Below are positions 1-8,916 of a DNA stretch of 64,000 bases, piece by piece. The stretch comes from an uncultured Lachnospiraceae bacterium (lineage in GTDB: Bacteria > Bacillota > Clostridia > Lachnospirales > Lachnospiraceae), in NCBI GenBank assembly GCA_946558465.1, contig CAMNTM010000013.1, positions 1-64,000 of the forward strand, in the 5' to 3' direction. The position numbers and the translations under genes were made by a program. The number at the start of each line of letters is the position of its first letter. Within the stretch, counting starts at the first letter, position 1. The notes under the pieces were generated by a model. The model saw nothing but the letters and a program-made list of their open reading frames with translations. It was not told the origin of the DNA and did no database searches.

Positions 1-174
1 GGCTGGGTATCGGTAGGAGGCAGATGGTATTACTTAAACGGAAGCGGAGTAATGCAGACCGGCTGGTATAAGGTAGGGGGAAAATGGTATTATAGCTATA
101 GTAGCGGAGTTATGGCAGCAAACACATGGATTGGTTCTTATTATGTCAACGGCTCAGGAGTCTGGGTAAAGTAA
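1..174 (+). CDS. C-terminal end of a surface protein with cell-wall-binding (choline-binding-type) repeats, partial
   Basis: The reading frame is open from base 1 and ends in TAA at 172-174. It encodes 57 residues made of two to three degenerate units of the form GW-x-x-VGG-x-WYY-x-x-x-SGVM, ending in SGVWVK. The aromatic and glycine spacing is the signature of cell-wall-binding repeats (CW_binding_1/choline-binding fold), which anchor secreted hydrolases or adhesins to the envelope of Gram-positive bacteria. The catalytic or adhesive part lies outside the window, so the function of the whole protein cannot be stated. Confidence 0.85.
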   Translation, partial: GWVSVGGRWYYLNGSGVMQTGWYKVGGKWYYSYSSGVMAANTWIGSYYVNGSGVWVK

Positions 175-253
175 ACTGTTTCCGGGGTATTGGCCTGGAG
201 GAAGAGCAGACAATTCCTATAGCGCGTTGATTGAAAAGAGGAGGAGTATCATA

Positions 254-769
254 GTGTCCGCATTGATTATAATCTGCGCTGCAGACGAAACAGATGTACC
301 GGGAATCTCAGAGATTTCGGAGGAGTCTTATCGTCAGATGGAGCATAAGGAATGGTTCTATAGAGATGATGCAGCGTGTATAAGAAGACATGTTTCTCAG
401 GAGGGCTTTATTTTGAAAGCGGTAGTTTCTGGAGAGACTGCCGGTTTTCTGATGGTACGTTGTCCTGAGGAGGCGGAGGATAATCTTGGAGTTTATCTGG
501 ATTTATCGCCTGAGGAAATGCATCTGGCTGCGCACATGGAGACGGCTGCAGTTAAAAAAAAATACAGAGGTCTCGGAATCCAGAAAAAGCTGATGGCAGA
601 AGGGGAAGAGATTCTTAAAAAACAGGGTTATAAATATATTATGGGAACCGCACATCCGGATAATGTATATAGTGTGAATAATTTTTTAAAGCTGGGATAT
701 AAGATTATTGCGGAGGATAAAAAATACGGTGGTCTGCCCAGGTGTATATTCTGCAGGCGGATAGGATAA
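254..769 (+). CDS. GNAT family N-acetyltransferase
   Basis: A protein of about 171 residues with the GNAT fold layout. Motif A is visible around residues 100-112 as KKYRGLGIQKKLM, containing the R-G-x-G acetyl-CoA pyrophosphate loop. It is followed by the family's typical NVYSVNNFLKLGYK segment (N-x-x-S-x-N-x-x-x-x-x-GY), which closes the acceptor site. I chose the GTG at 254 because an AGGAGG lies 9 bases upstream (239-244); an upstream TTG at 227 would add nine residues but has no ribosome binding site. The acceptor substrate (amino acid, drug or protein N-terminus) cannot be read from sequence. It stands alone 25 bp before the next gene and may be co-transcribed with it. Confidence 0.85.
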   Translation: MSALIIICAADETDVPGISEISEESYRQMEHKEWFYRDDAACIRRHVSQEGFILKAVVSGETAGFLMVRCPEEAEDNLGVYLDLSPEEMHLAAHMETAAVKKKYRGLGIQKKLMAEGEEILKKQGYKYIMGTAHPDNVYSVNNFLKLGYKIIAEDKKYGGLPRCIFCRRIG

Positions 770-794
770 AATTGAAACCACGGGAGAAAAACGA

Positions 795-1136
795 ATGAAT
801 AAAGGATTTTTTGTGTGTATTGTTTCGTGTCTGTTATGTCTGTTGTCTGCCCTGATTTTTACAGTTCTTGGAGGAAAAGCAGCAATGCTGATAAGTGGTT
901 TCAATACGCTTTCAAAGGAACAAAGAGAGTTATATGATAAAGAAAAAATGTGCAGAGATCAAAGAAATATTTTTTTAATCTGGTCAGTCATTTTAGGAAT
1001 CGGGGCTGCTCTGTCTTATTTTGTATCGAAGTATGCAGCGGCTGCAGCGATTATCGTATGGTTAGTCGTATTTTTTAAAGATGTACACTTAGACGAGGAA
1101 AAGGCATTCGGAAAATATCGGCTGAAAAGCAAATAA
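795..1136 (+). CDS. DUF3784 family small membrane protein
   Basis: A protein of 113 residues with three hydrophobic segments (about residues 6-30, 60-78 and 82-95) and a cytosolic loop LISGFNTLSKEQRELYDKEK. This loop (G-[FY]-N-x-[ML]-[ST]-K-E-x-R-x-x-Y-D) is the hallmark of DUF3784, a family of small Firmicutes membrane proteins distantly related to the SdpI immunity-protein fold. Its role is unknown; immunity against toxic peptides is a reasonable but unproven idea. The GGGAGAAAAACGA upstream serves as ribosome binding site, and the stop codon lies inside the left arm of the following terminator. Confidence 0.8.
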   Translation: MNKGFFVCIVSCLLCLLSALIFTVLGGKAAMLISGFNTLSKEQRELYDKEKMCRDQRNIFLIWSVILGIGAALSYFVSKYAAAAAIIVWLVVFFKDVHLDEEKAFGKYRLKSK

Positions 1137-1177
1137 ATAAGCCGGGAATCTGAGAAAAGGTTCCCGGCTTATTTATT
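1132..1177. terminator. Bidirectional intrinsic terminator
   Basis: A perfect 17-bp stem (1132-1148 with 1161-1177; core GCCGGGAA / TTCCCGGC) with a 12-base loop and an A-rich left and T-rich right flank. It separates the convergent DUF3784 and Nramp genes and can work in both directions. Confidence 0.9.
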
Positions 1178-1191
1178 GTATATATGGAATA

Positions 1192-2414
1192 TTATCCGAT
1201 AAGCTTCATGATTACGTTATTCCAAAGCATATTCATACCCATTGCAAGAGTAACGGCGCAGGCGATACCGCCCAGGATATTTTGAAGTACGGAGTTGGTG
1301 TGCTCACCCAGCATTTTCTTATTGTTGCCTGAGATTACAAAGAAGATAGCGATAAACGGCAGGAAGAAACCAGATAAAGCCTGTGTTACAATAATAATCT
1401 GGGTAGGAGTTTTGCCCATCATGGCGAGGACAGTACCAAATGCGATAATAACGCATGTCAGAATCTTACGCAAGTTGTCTTTGTCTTCCCAGTGAAGCAG
1501 GCGGGCGATAATAATACCGCACATAAACGGAGTAGCAATACTTGACGACAGACCGGCAAGAAACAGCCCCAGATCGCCGATAATACGTGCGGCAGGTCCC
1601 AGCACAGGCTCAAGTGACTGAGAGAAAATAACAGGATTTGTGATCTGTGTACCTGTTCCGTAGAGTACCGTGCCGGCGGTGATGATGATGCCGAGTGTCA
1701 TAAGAACGCCTAAGATGACATTGAATCTTGTGTCAAATTTAGAGTCGCCGTACCTTCATCGCCTTTATATTTTTCCTGACAGCCCATAGAATGGTATACC
1801 AGGTTGATTGCAATAATGGTTGTTCCGATTAAACCCATACAGTTTACAAGGCTTCCTTCCGGAAGACTTGGGATGACACCTTTGGCAACGCTGCCCCAGT
1901 CAGGATTGGAGAGGAACATTGTGATAATGAACAGAACACCCATTGCAACTACGAAGAACTGACACACAAGCTCTAAAAGCTTCGGAGTACCGAATACAAC
2001 CGTAGCCATGGCAATAAGACCGACTACAAGACCGGTAACAGATACCGGAAGACTGGTAAGATCTGCCAGGCCATTGGCGGCGCCGATTTCATTTCCGGCC
2101 ATGAATCCAAGACCAGTAAATAAGATGGCAAGTCCCATAAACCATGTGACAAAGCCCTTCCATGCTTTGCTTTCGCTCATGCCGAGCGTTGTTTCAATTA
2201 CGCTGTGTCCGCCGTATGCAGCGATTCGAGAAGAAATATCCATCAGGATGATAGATGCAATTCCTGAAAATATCACTGCCCACAGCATTGCATACTGAAA
2301 ATTTGTACCGGAGATGGTAGATGTCGTGATGGTACCGGGTCCGATAAATGCACTGGCAATAATCGCTGCCGGTCCCATGTTTTTCAGCTTGTCAATAAAA
2401 GATTTTTTCCTCAT
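1192..2414 (-). pseudogene. Nramp-like metal transporter, broken by a one-base frameshift
   Basis: Read on the minus strand, 2414 down to about 1750 encodes the first six transmembrane helices (starting MRKKSFIDKLKNMGPAAII, AGGAAC ribosome binding site) and 1192-1740 encodes the rest in another frame, giving together an Nramp-sized protein of about 400 residues. The frames join if one T is restored near 1750-1752 (reading GGTTAC instead of GGTAC on the coding strand). Helix 1 carries GPGTITT where classical MntH has DPGN, and helix 6 carries IAIN where MntH has MPHN, so both metal-binding motifs are non-canonical and manganese should not be assumed as the substrate. The break could be genuine decay or a sequencing error. 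Confidence 0.8.
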
Positions 2415-2456
2415 AGTTCTCAGTTCCTTTCTGTTGAATACTAATATGACTTTCCT

Positions 2457-2485
2457 AGTATAGCATATTTTTTTTAGATGTACAA
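2457..2485 (-). promoter_or_regulatory. Sigma-A type promoter of the Nramp-like gene
   Basis: On the minus strand TTGTAC (2480-2485) and TATACT (2457-2462) are separated by exactly 17 bases, about 43 bp upstream of the ATG at 2414. It lies back to back with the trp promoter, the two -35 boxes being 7 bp apart. Confidence 0.7.
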
Positions 2486-2492
2486 AAGCATC

Positions 2493-2521
2493 TTGACAAT
2501 CCGGATTTCCCGGCATATACT
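2493..2521 (+). promoter_or_regulatory. Sigma-A promoter of the trpBA T-box leader
   Basis: TTGACA (2493-2498), 17-base spacer, TATACT (2516-2521): a near-consensus housekeeping promoter. The start of transcription would fall near 2528, just before the T-box leader. Confidence 0.85.
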
Positions 2522-2557
2522 AAATACCAGATTTAGATTTCCTATATTTTTAAACCG

Positions 2558-2900
2558 ATGAACGAGAGAAGTAGATAAGAATATTTGTTTTCAGAGAGCC
2601 GCAGGAGGTGAGAGTGCGGCAGCAAGAGTTTTTATTGAATGGACTCGTGAGGGCGGCTTGAAATTTCAGATTTACAATGTAACGGTATGGTGTACGTTGA
2701 CTTATCTGAGAGAGTAGATGCTGACGGGGGACCTGATCCGTTATCAGGAGGGCGTGTATGACAGTACATGAAGGAGCGGCCTATGCGTCTTGGTTTTAAG
2801 ACGGCAGGCAATGTGGGTGGTACCGCAGGAGACGATAAGAATATCAGTCCTTGTCCCATTGGAAAGTGATTTCCGATGTGGCAGGGATTTTTTATTTTAA
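2558..2900 (+). promoter_or_regulatory. Tryptophan-specific T-box leader
   Basis: The leader contains the T-box sequence GGGTGGTACCGCAGG (2815-2829), which pairs with the acceptor end of uncharged tRNA, an AGTA box (AGAAGTAGAT, about 2565) and the AGAGAGCCG stem I element (about 2593). The specifier loop GAA-TGG-A places the codon TGG (Trp) at 2640-2642. The T-box is followed by a terminator-like stem (about 2850-2890) ending in a T run at 2889-2894. Known mechanism: uncharged tRNA-Trp stabilises the antiterminator and allows transcription into trpB; charged tRNA gives termination. The codon call and the downstream trp genes agree with each other. Confidence 0.92.
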
Positions 2901-2976
2901 GGATTTTCTCTGTTTGGGAAAATTTCGCAAAGCATTTTATAAAAGCTGGATTGAAAAAGAAAGGGAGTGCTGTAGT

Positions 2977-4179
2977 ATGAGTGAGAAGAATAGGAAGAAA
3001 AAAGGGCGTTACGGAGAATATGGCGGACAATATATTCCGGAAACGTTGATGTGTGCAGTCCAGGAGCTTACAGATGCATATGAAAGATATAAAAACGACC
3101 CGGAGTTCATACAGGAACTTACAAAGCTTTTTAGAGATTATGCCGGGCGTCCTTCTATGCTGTATTATGCTGAAAAGATGACAAAGGATTTAGGAGGAGC
3201 AAAGATCTATTTAAAGAGAGAGGATTTAAACCATACCGGCTCCCACAAGATTAACAATGTATTGGGGCAGGTGCTTCTGGCGAAGAAGATGGGAAAGACA
3301 AGAGTCATCGCAGAAACCGGCGCAGGACAGCACGGAGTAGCGACTGCAACAGCGGCGGCGCTTATGGGGATAGAATGTGAGATATTTATGGGAAAGGAAG
3401 ATACAAACAGACAGGCGCTGAATGTATACCGGATGAAGCTTTTGGGGGCTAAGGTACACGCAGTAACCAGCGGAACGCAGACGCTTAAGGATGCGGTAAA
3501 TGAGACGATGCGGGAGTGGAGCAGACGAATGGATGATACGCTTTATGTGCTGGGTTCTGTTATGGGTCCCCATCCATTTCCAATGATTGTCAGAGATTTT
3601 CAGAAGATAATCGGCGAGGAGATTAGGAGTCAGCTTATGGAAAGAGAAGGGAAGCTTCCGGATGCAGTAGTTGCCTGTGTTGGAGGCGGAAGTAATGCAA
3701 TGGGAGCTTTTTATGATTTTATTAAGGATTTGGAGGTGCGTCTGATTGGCTGTGAGGCGGCCGGACATGGGATTGATACCGATCGGCATGCAGCTACGGT
3801 GGCAAAGGGAAGTACAGGAGTATTTCACGGCATGAAATCTTTATTCTGTCAAGACGAATATGGACAGATAGCTCCGGTGTACTCTATTTCAGCCGGACTT
3901 GACTATCCGGGAATCGGACCGGAGCATGCACAGCTTGCCAAAGAAGGAAGGGCGCAGTATGTGCCTGTCACGGATGAAGAGGCGGTGGAGGCCTTTGAAT
4001 ATTTATCAAGAATTGAAGGGATTATTCCGGCAATAGAAAGCGCGCACGCGGTTGCTTACGCTAAGAAGCTGGCTCCGGCTATGAAAAAAGACGAGATTAT
4101 TGTAATAAATCTGTCCGGGCGGGGTGATAAAGATGTGGCAGCGATTGCAAGATACAGAGGAGTGAAGATATATGAGTAG
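2977..4179 (+). CDS. trpB: Tryptophan synthase beta chain
   Basis: A 400-residue PLP enzyme that condenses indole with L-serine to give L-tryptophan. The family start [16 protein letters not shown] is near the N-terminus, the PLP-binding lysine is Lys91 in HTGSHKINN, the catalytic glutamate lies in AETGAGQHG, and the phosphate-binding glycine loop GGGSNAMG is present. Length and all key motifs fit functional TrpB of the TrpB1 type. The ATG at 2977 follows AAGGGAG; an in-frame ATG at 2851 lies inside the T-box terminator and is not credible. The gene overlaps trpA by 8 bases, so the two are translationally coupled, and both depend on the tryptophan T-box. No other trp biosynthesis genes are in the window. 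Confidence 0.96.
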   Translation: MSEKNRKKKGRYGEYGGQYIPETLMCAVQELTDAYERYKNDPEFIQELTKLFRDYAGRPSMLYYAEKMTKDLGGAKIYLKREDLNHTGSHKINNVLGQVLLAKKMGKTRVIAETGAGQHGVATATAAALMGIECEIFMGKEDTNRQALNVYRMKLLGAKVHAVTSGTQTLKDAVNETMREWSRRMDDTLYVLGSVMGPHPFPMIVRDFQKIIGEEIRSQLMEREGKLPDAVVACVGGGSNAMGAFYDFIKDLEVRLIGCEAAGHGIDTDRHAATVAKGSTGVFHGMKSLFCQDEYGQIAPVYSISAGLDYPGIGPEHAQLAKEGRAQYVPVTDEEAVEAFEYLSRIEGIIPAIESAHAVAYAKKLAPAMKKDEIIVINLSGRGDKDVAAIARYRGVKIYE

Positions 4180-4942
4180 AGTAAAAGAAGCATTTCAAGA
4201 TAAAAAAGCATTGATTCCATTTATTACAGGAGGGTATCCGTCACTGGAGGTGACAAAAAAGCTGCTTTCTGTTATGCAGGAAGCGGGGGCGGATTTAATA
4301 GAGATAGGAATTCCGTTTTCTGATCCGGCAGCAGAAGGAGTTGAGATACAGGAGGCAAATGAGAGAGCGCTGGCAGCAGGCTGCACAACAGATAAGCTGT
4401 TTGATATGGTAAAAGAATCGAGAAAAGAAGTAAAGGTTCCCGTGATATATCGGACGTATTTTAATCCTATTTACACTTATGGAAAGGAAAAATTTATGAA
4501 ACGGTGCGTCGAATGCGGGATTGACGGTGTAATTGTTCCTGACCTGCCTTATGAGGAGAAGGATGAGATTTTACCGATGTGCAGGCAATACGGTGTAGAT
4601 TTGATTTCTATAGTGGTTCCGTTTTCAAAAGAGCGGATTTTCAGGACAGCAGAAGAAGCAGAGGGATATATTTACTGTGTATCCCGGCCTGACTTAGAGA
4701 GAAAGGGAGAAAAGATACAGACAGCTTTGGCCGAGACGGCAGCTCTTGTGCGTGAAGCGGCAGATATTCCATGTGTGGCGGACTATGATAGTCTGGAGCC
4801 TGAACAAGGACGAACGCTTGTGAAGATTTTTGACGGAGTGGCCGTGCACAGTGCGGTTATGGAGCTGATTTCCAGGTATGGGGAGGCATGTGTGCCTCAT
4901 GTCTCAGAGTATGTGAGGAAGATAAAAGAAGCGGTAAAATAA
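4172..4942 (+). CDS. trpA: Tryptophan synthase alpha chain, divergent
   Basis: A 256-residue TIM-barrel protein placed directly after trpB with an 8-base overlap. The N-terminal half is recognisably TrpA: FITGGYPS, and [16 protein letters not shown] carrying the catalytic Glu44. The second catalytic acid, normally Asp, is Glu55. The C-terminal half departs from the family: the loop after the VSR stretch reads [10 protein letters not shown] instead of a SxxGVTG-type phosphate loop, and the late G-[FI]-G-I and GA-[IV]-x-GSA phosphate motifs are replaced by VADYDSL and GVAVHSAVM. It may cleave indole-3-glycerol phosphate poorly, act mainly as an activator of TrpB, or use another route. The family call is firm; full activity is not. 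Confidence 0.85.
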   Translation: MSRVKEAFQDKKALIPFITGGYPSLEVTKKLLSVMQEAGADLIEIGIPFSDPAAEGVEIQEANERALAAGCTTDKLFDMVKESRKEVKVPVIYRTYFNPIYTYGKEKFMKRCVECGIDGVIVPDLPYEEKDEILPMCRQYGVDLISIVVPFSKERIFRTAEEAEGYIYCVSRPDLERKGEKIQTALAETAALVREAADIPCVADYDSLEPEQGRTLVKIFDGVAVHSAVMELISRYGEACVPHVSEYVRKIKEAVK

Positions 4943-4949
4943 TACAGTA

Positions 4950-5004
4950 AAAAAATACCGGCTTAGCGGAAGTAGACATATTTTTGGCTAAGCCGGTATT
5001 TTTT
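4950..5004 (+). terminator. Intrinsic terminator of trpBA
   Basis: A perfect 18-bp stem (4950-4967 with 4987-5004; core TACCGGCTTAGC / GCTAAGCCGGTA) flanked by A and T runs, 8 bases after the trpA stop. Confidence 0.92.
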
Positions 5005-5012
5005 AAATTTTT

Positions 5013-5040
5013 TGTAACCATACAAGGAATTATACTGTCT
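5013..5040 (+). promoter_or_regulatory. Candidate ECF sigma autoregulated promoter
   Basis: TGTAAC (5013-5018), 17 bases, TGTCT (5036-5040), about 50 bp before the ECF sigma gene. The TGTAAC/TGTC pair resembles ECF promoters (AAC in -35, GTC in -10) more than a sigma-A promoter, which suggests that the sigma factor transcribes its own operon. Inferred from motif only. Confidence 0.5.
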
Positions 5041-5092
5041 AATATATATAAAGGAAGACGTCTTTACTTTTTAACAAGGGAGAAAAAATGTT

Positions 5093-5626
5093 ATGAATGC
5101 ACAAGAACAATTACGGCTTGTAAAGAAGGCAGTAAAAGGGAATCCGGACGCTTATGGGAAGCTGATTACAGAGTATCAGGAATATTTATACAAGATGGCG
5201 TATCTTTATGTATATGATGAGGAAATGGCGCTGGATGTGGTTGGTATGACTATATTAAAGGCATATGAGAGCATGGCATCACTAAAAAATCCGGAATATT
5301 TCAAGACCTGGATTACAAAAATATTGATTCATGTATCTAAGGATGAACAAAAGAAGATAGTTTACTACAGTGAGCTGGAGGAAGCTCAGACAGCTGAAGA
5401 GACCCCAGGGGTATCTCCGGAAGAAAAATGTGATATTAACTCAGCGCTTGAACAGCTGCCGGAGAAATACCGTACGGTTATTTACCTGAAATATTTTGGG
5501 GAGCTTTCGGTTAAGGAGATCGCATTTGTCATGAATGCACCGGAGGGTTCGGTGAAGGCCTATCTTTGCCGGGCAAGAGAGGAGCTTAAGAAAATACTGA
5601 AGGAGGATTATGTATATGCAAATTAA
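5093..5626 (+). CDS. ECF-type RNA polymerase sigma factor
   Basis: A 177-residue sigma-70 family protein with region 2 (about residues 15-85: GNPDAYGKLITEYQEYLYKM, then DVVGMTILKAYESM) and region 4 (about residues 115-170: LPEKYRTVIYLKYFGELSVK, then the helix-turn-helix APEGSVKAYLCRAREELKK). No region 1 or 3 is present, as expected for an ECF factor. Its end overlaps the next gene by 11 bases, and that gene encodes a DUF4179 membrane protein, the usual anti-sigma-like partner in Clostridia. The inducing signal is unknown; envelope stress or antimicrobial peptides are common for such pairs. Confidence 0.92.
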   Translation: MNAQEQLRLVKKAVKGNPDAYGKLITEYQEYLYKMAYLYVYDEEMALDVVGMTILKAYESMASLKNPEYFKTWITKILIHVSKDEQKKIVYYSELEEAQTAEETPGVSPEEKCDINSALEQLPEKYRTVIYLKYFGELSVKEIAFVMNAPEGSVKAYLCRAREELKKILKEDYVYAN

Positions 5627-6731
5627 ATTTGATGAAATTCAGATTCCGAAAGAAAGATTAAATGAGACCGTCAGAGAAAGTATGGAGGAGGTATATGCCA
5701 GGTATAAAATAAGAAGACGAAAAAGCATTCTGGCAAAGAGTCTGACGGCTGCTGCGGCAGTTCTTCTGGCGGCAGGGATATGTTTTTCCAATCCAGTACT
5801 GGCTGCAAAGATTCCGCTGATCGGGCACATATTTAGGCAGGTCCAGGAAAAGCAGCGGTATCCGGGAAATTTCGACGAAGTGTCTGGGCAGGTCCAGGAA
5901 AAAAATGAGAGCACCTCAGAAGGCATTACCATGACATTGTCTGAAGTATATGCAGATACAGAAGCGATGTATGTTTCTGTTATGATTAAATCAGAGGAAC
6001 CATTTCCAGAGAAGCTGAGAAAAGCAAATGTAATAGATGGACAGGACATAGGATATCATTTGTTTCTGGAAATGGAGCAGGAGTTTGATTTTCTTGAGCC
6101 GCCGGCAGAATATGAGCCCTGGGAGTGGCCGGGAGAAGAGTTTCTCTGGGAGCCGATTGACGTAGAGGGGGAATTTGCGGATGATTATACTTATATAGGT
6201 ACCTTCCGTACAGACTTTAATCTGTATCCGTTTGGCGGTGCAGATATCCTGGATAATTTTCACTGGAAGCTTAAGGTAAATAAAATCCATTGTTACGAGT
6301 TCTACTCTAAGCAGGGCGTGTGGGAATTTGAGACAGATGCGGCAGTAGATAAGAAAGGCACAAAAACTATAGATGTGAATGAGAGTGCACCCAACGGAGA
6401 GGTGATCACATCTGTGACAGTAACGCCATACGAGGTGATTGTGAATTATGATTTTGATGAAAGCAGGGTGCAGCCAGGATATGAAAGAGGTGATATGATT
6501 CAGAGTGTTATGGTTGATGCAGCCGGAAAACAGATTCATGATAAAGTAGGTATGTTTTCGGCAGAAAGATATGATATATCAAAAATTACAGTATATTATT
6601 TTAAGGCGGGAACGGACGAGGAATATGTGAATATTCAGGAGAGGATACGTAAAGAAGAGGAGAAGGAAACTCTTTTAGCGTATCTGGAAGAAATTGCAGT
6701 ACATAAGATAGAGATGAATCTGGCGGAGTAA
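5616..6731 (+). CDS. DUF4179 membrane protein, putative anti-sigma factor
   Basis: A 371-residue protein with a charged cytosolic N-terminus (about 35 residues), one transmembrane helix (about residues 36-58, LTAAAAVLLAAGICFSNP) and a long extracytoplasmic part, as in DUF4179 proteins paired with ECF sigma factors. The N-terminal helix would hold the sigma factor and the outer domain would sense the signal. The ATG at 5616 sits 9 bases after AGGAGG; the ATG at 5610 is only 3 bases away and is less likely. It overlaps the sigma gene by 11 bases. A second, similarly built pair lies at 24.6-26.3 kb. The anti-sigma role is inferred from context. Confidence 0.85.
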   Translation: MQIKFDEIQIPKERLNETVRESMEEVYARYKIRRRKSILAKSLTAAAAVLLAAGICFSNPVLAAKIPLIGHIFRQVQEKQRYPGNFDEVSGQVQEKNESTSEGITMTLSEVYADTEAMYVSVMIKSEEPFPEKLRKANVIDGQDIGYHLFLEMEQEFDFLEPPAEYEPWEWPGEEFLWEPIDVEGEFADDYTYIGTFRTDFNLYPFGGADILDNFHWKLKVNKIHCYEFYSKQGVWEFETDAAVDKKGTKTIDVNESAPNGEVITSVTVTPYEVIVNYDFDESRVQPGYERGDMIQSVMVDAAGKQIHDKVGMFSAERYDISKITVYYFKAGTDEEYVNIQERIRKEEEKETLLAYLEEIAVHKIEMNLAE

Positions 6732-6871
6732 TTCTGTTTGTAAATGTTCAGCCTGCTAAGTTTCTTATTATTGATAAATTTGTAATGGAATCTCGACTGT
6801 GTATATGCTAGAATGTTTTTAAAGTGTTATATTTCCATTCTATTATAAAGAGACAGGAGAGTGCAGATAAA

Positions 6872-7645
6872 GTGACAAAAAAATATTTCTTTTTTGACAT
6901 TGACGGGACATTGACAGACAGGGCGACGGGAAAGGTAGTGCCTTCTGCGGCGGAGGCAGTCAGGAAGCTTCAGGAGGCAGGGCATTTCGTGTCAATAGCA
7001 ACAGGGCGTGCCTGCTATAAGGCGGAGGGCTTCCGCAGGGAGAACGGCTTTTTACATATGGTATGTAACGGCGGGCATGGGATAGTTTATGATGATGAGT
7101 TAAGAGAAAACCGCCCGCTGGATTATGAAAAGGCAAAGGCTGTCTATGACCAGGCGTTGGAGCTTGGATATGGCGTGTTTACAGCAATTGACGATTCGAA
7201 TAAGATATATGCCAATAGTTTTCGATTTTATGACCAGTCAGGTGTAAGAAAGGAATCCAGTGTTTACATTATTGATGAAAATTTTGATCCGGCAGACAGA
7301 GGCGTTATCTATAAGCTGTATATTTCTATCCCGGAGGAAGAGGAAGACAGGCTTACACTGAAGGACACGATAGGATGTCTGCGTTTTGAAAAAGAGTATC
7401 TGATGTTCCAGCCGGATGAAAAGCTTGAGGGGATTCTGCGGATGCTGGAATATGCAGGCGGAAAGCCGGAGGATGTGGTTGTATTTGGAGACGACTATAA
7501 TGACATGGTTATGTTTGATGACAGGTTTTATTGTGTAGCTATGGGAAACGGCTGTGACGCGCTAAAGGAAAAAGCGGACTTTGTGGCAGATAAAAATACG
7601 GCAGACGGGATTTATAAAGCCTGTAAGGAGCATGGATGGTTTTAA
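6872..7645 (+). CDS. Cof-type HAD-superfamily phosphatase
   Basis: A 257-residue haloacid-dehalogenase family hydrolase. Motif I FFDIDGTLTD is at residues 6-15 with the nucleophile Asp and the acid/base Asp; motif IV GDDYNDMVMF lies near residues 207-216, and a C2B-type cap lies between. Such Cof/YbiV-like enzymes dephosphorylate sugar phosphates, flavin or PLP phosphates in the cytosol; the substrate cannot be predicted. GTG at 6872 follows AGGAGA at 6855-6860; the upstream in-frame codon at 6824 has no ribosome binding site. Confidence 0.88.
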   Translation: MTKKYFFFDIDGTLTDRATGKVVPSAAEAVRKLQEAGHFVSIATGRACYKAEGFRRENGFLHMVCNGGHGIVYDDELRENRPLDYEKAKAVYDQALELGYGVFTAIDDSNKIYANSFRFYDQSGVRKESSVYIIDENFDPADRGVIYKLYISIPEEEEDRLTLKDTIGCLRFEKEYLMFQPDEKLEGILRMLEYAGGKPEDVVVFGDDYNDMVMFDDRFYCVAMGNGCDALKEKADFVADKNTADGIYKACKEHGWF

Positions 7646-7712
7646 AATATGCCATTTTTTCCAAGATATGCTATAATTAATTTATCTATATTGCAGAAAG
7701 GAGATTCTACAT

Positions 7713-8789
7713 ATGAATCATGAAAGAATTAATCGTGTATTGGCGAAGATGGAAGAAAAGGGTCTTACACAGCTTATCGTATCCGACCCGTTAAGCATCC
7801 GTTTTCTTACAGGAATCATGGTAAATCCGGGAGAGAGACTTTATGCTTTGATTCTTAAGTCAAACGGAGAGCATGTGATGCTGCTTAATTATCTTTATTT
7901 CGTATCGGACACTGGGTTCAAGGAGGTGTGGTTCAGTGATATGGAGGATCAGATATCCATTATTGCTGAACAGATTGACCCGGGCCAGACGCTTGGAATC
8001 GACAAGACCTGGCCGGCTCGTTTTTTGATTCCGCTGCAGGAAAAGTGTCCGGAGCTTAAGACAGTATGGGGTTCTGACTGTGTGGACGGTGTCCGCGCTG
8101 TAAAAAACGAAGAGGAAATCAAAATTATGAAGGAAGCTTCTGCCATCAATGACAATGTCATGGAAAAGGTAAAAGTCTATATCAAGGAAGGTATGACAGA
8201 AAAGCAGGTTGCGGATTTCATTGACAATGAGTACATGAAGGCCGGCGCAAGCGGCACAAGCTTTGATACGATTGTATGTTTTGGACCGAATGCAGCGGAC
8301 CAGCACCACGAGCCGAGTGAGACAAGAACATTGAAAGCCGGAGAGTGTGTCCTGATTGACATGGGCTGCGTATGGCAGGGATATTGCTCGGATATGACCC
8401 GGACCTTCTACTGCAGAGAGGCTTCCGCCGAGGAGCAGGAAATCCATGATATTGTCCGCGAGGCAGTTCTCCGTGCAGAGTCTGTAATTAAGCCGGGTGT
8501 TCGTTTCTGTGATATTGATGCACAGGCAAGAGATTATATTGAAGAAAAGGGCTACAGCAAATATTGGAAAATCCGTCTCGGCCACTTTATCGGTCAGGAG
8601 GATCATGAGTACGGGGATGTTTCTCCTATCAACAAAGATGAAGCAGAACCGGGTATGATTTTCTCTATTGAGCCGGGCATTTATATAGAAGGAAAGTATG
8701 GTGTCCGTATAGAGGACCTGGTTCTTGTGACGAAGGATGGATATGAGCTGTTGAACGCCGTCGAAAAGAAATGGGAGATTATCGGCTGA
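7713..8789 (+). CDS. Xaa-Pro peptidase (M24 family, aminopeptidase P/prolidase-like)
   Basis: A 358-residue cytosolic metallopeptidase. The N-terminal creatinase-like domain (about residues 1-125) is followed by the pita-bread domain with all five metal ligands: Asp216 in LIDMGC, Asp227 in CSDMTRT, His291 in LGHFIGQ, Glu320 in SIEPGIY and Glu334 in RIEDLVL. It cleaves the bond next to proline in peptides or Xaa-Pro dipeptides. AAAGGAGA precedes the ATG. Its neighbour is a proline iminopeptidase-like enzyme, so the two together could finish the breakdown of proline-rich peptides. Confidence 0.92.
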   Translation: MNHERINRVLAKMEEKGLTQLIVSDPLSIRFLTGIMVNPGERLYALILKSNGEHVMLLNYLYFVSDTGFKEVWFSDMEDQISIIAEQIDPGQTLGIDKTWPARFLIPLQEKCPELKTVWGSDCVDGVRAVKNEEEIKIMKEASAINDNVMEKVKVYIKEGMTEKQVADFIDNEYMKAGASGTSFDTIVCFGPNAADQHHEPSETRTLKAGECVLIDMGCVWQGYCSDMTRTFYCREASAEEQEIHDIVREAVLRAESVIKPGVRFCDIDAQARDYIEEKGYSKYWKIRLGHFIGQEDHEYGDVSPINKDEAEPGMIFSIEPGIYIEGKYGVRIEDLVLVTKDGYELLNAVEKKWEIIG

Positions 8790-8916
8790 TGATTGCTATT
8801 TATCCTGGTTTTATATATAATGATACCAGAGTTTAAAAGCTATGTGGTCCAGGGAAGCGTGAGGCTGCATGCAGAGCCAGGATATGAGATGGTATAAAAA
8901 GGAGGTTTTTGTTTAA

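Noticed and set aside
2851-2976. Extended N-terminus of TrpB
   Set aside because: It overlaps the T-box terminator; TrpB homology starts after 2977.
8820-8897. Short open frame of 25 codons between the two peptidase genes
   Set aside because: It starts with ATG but has no ribosome binding site and no recognisable similarity; most likely chance or an old remnant.
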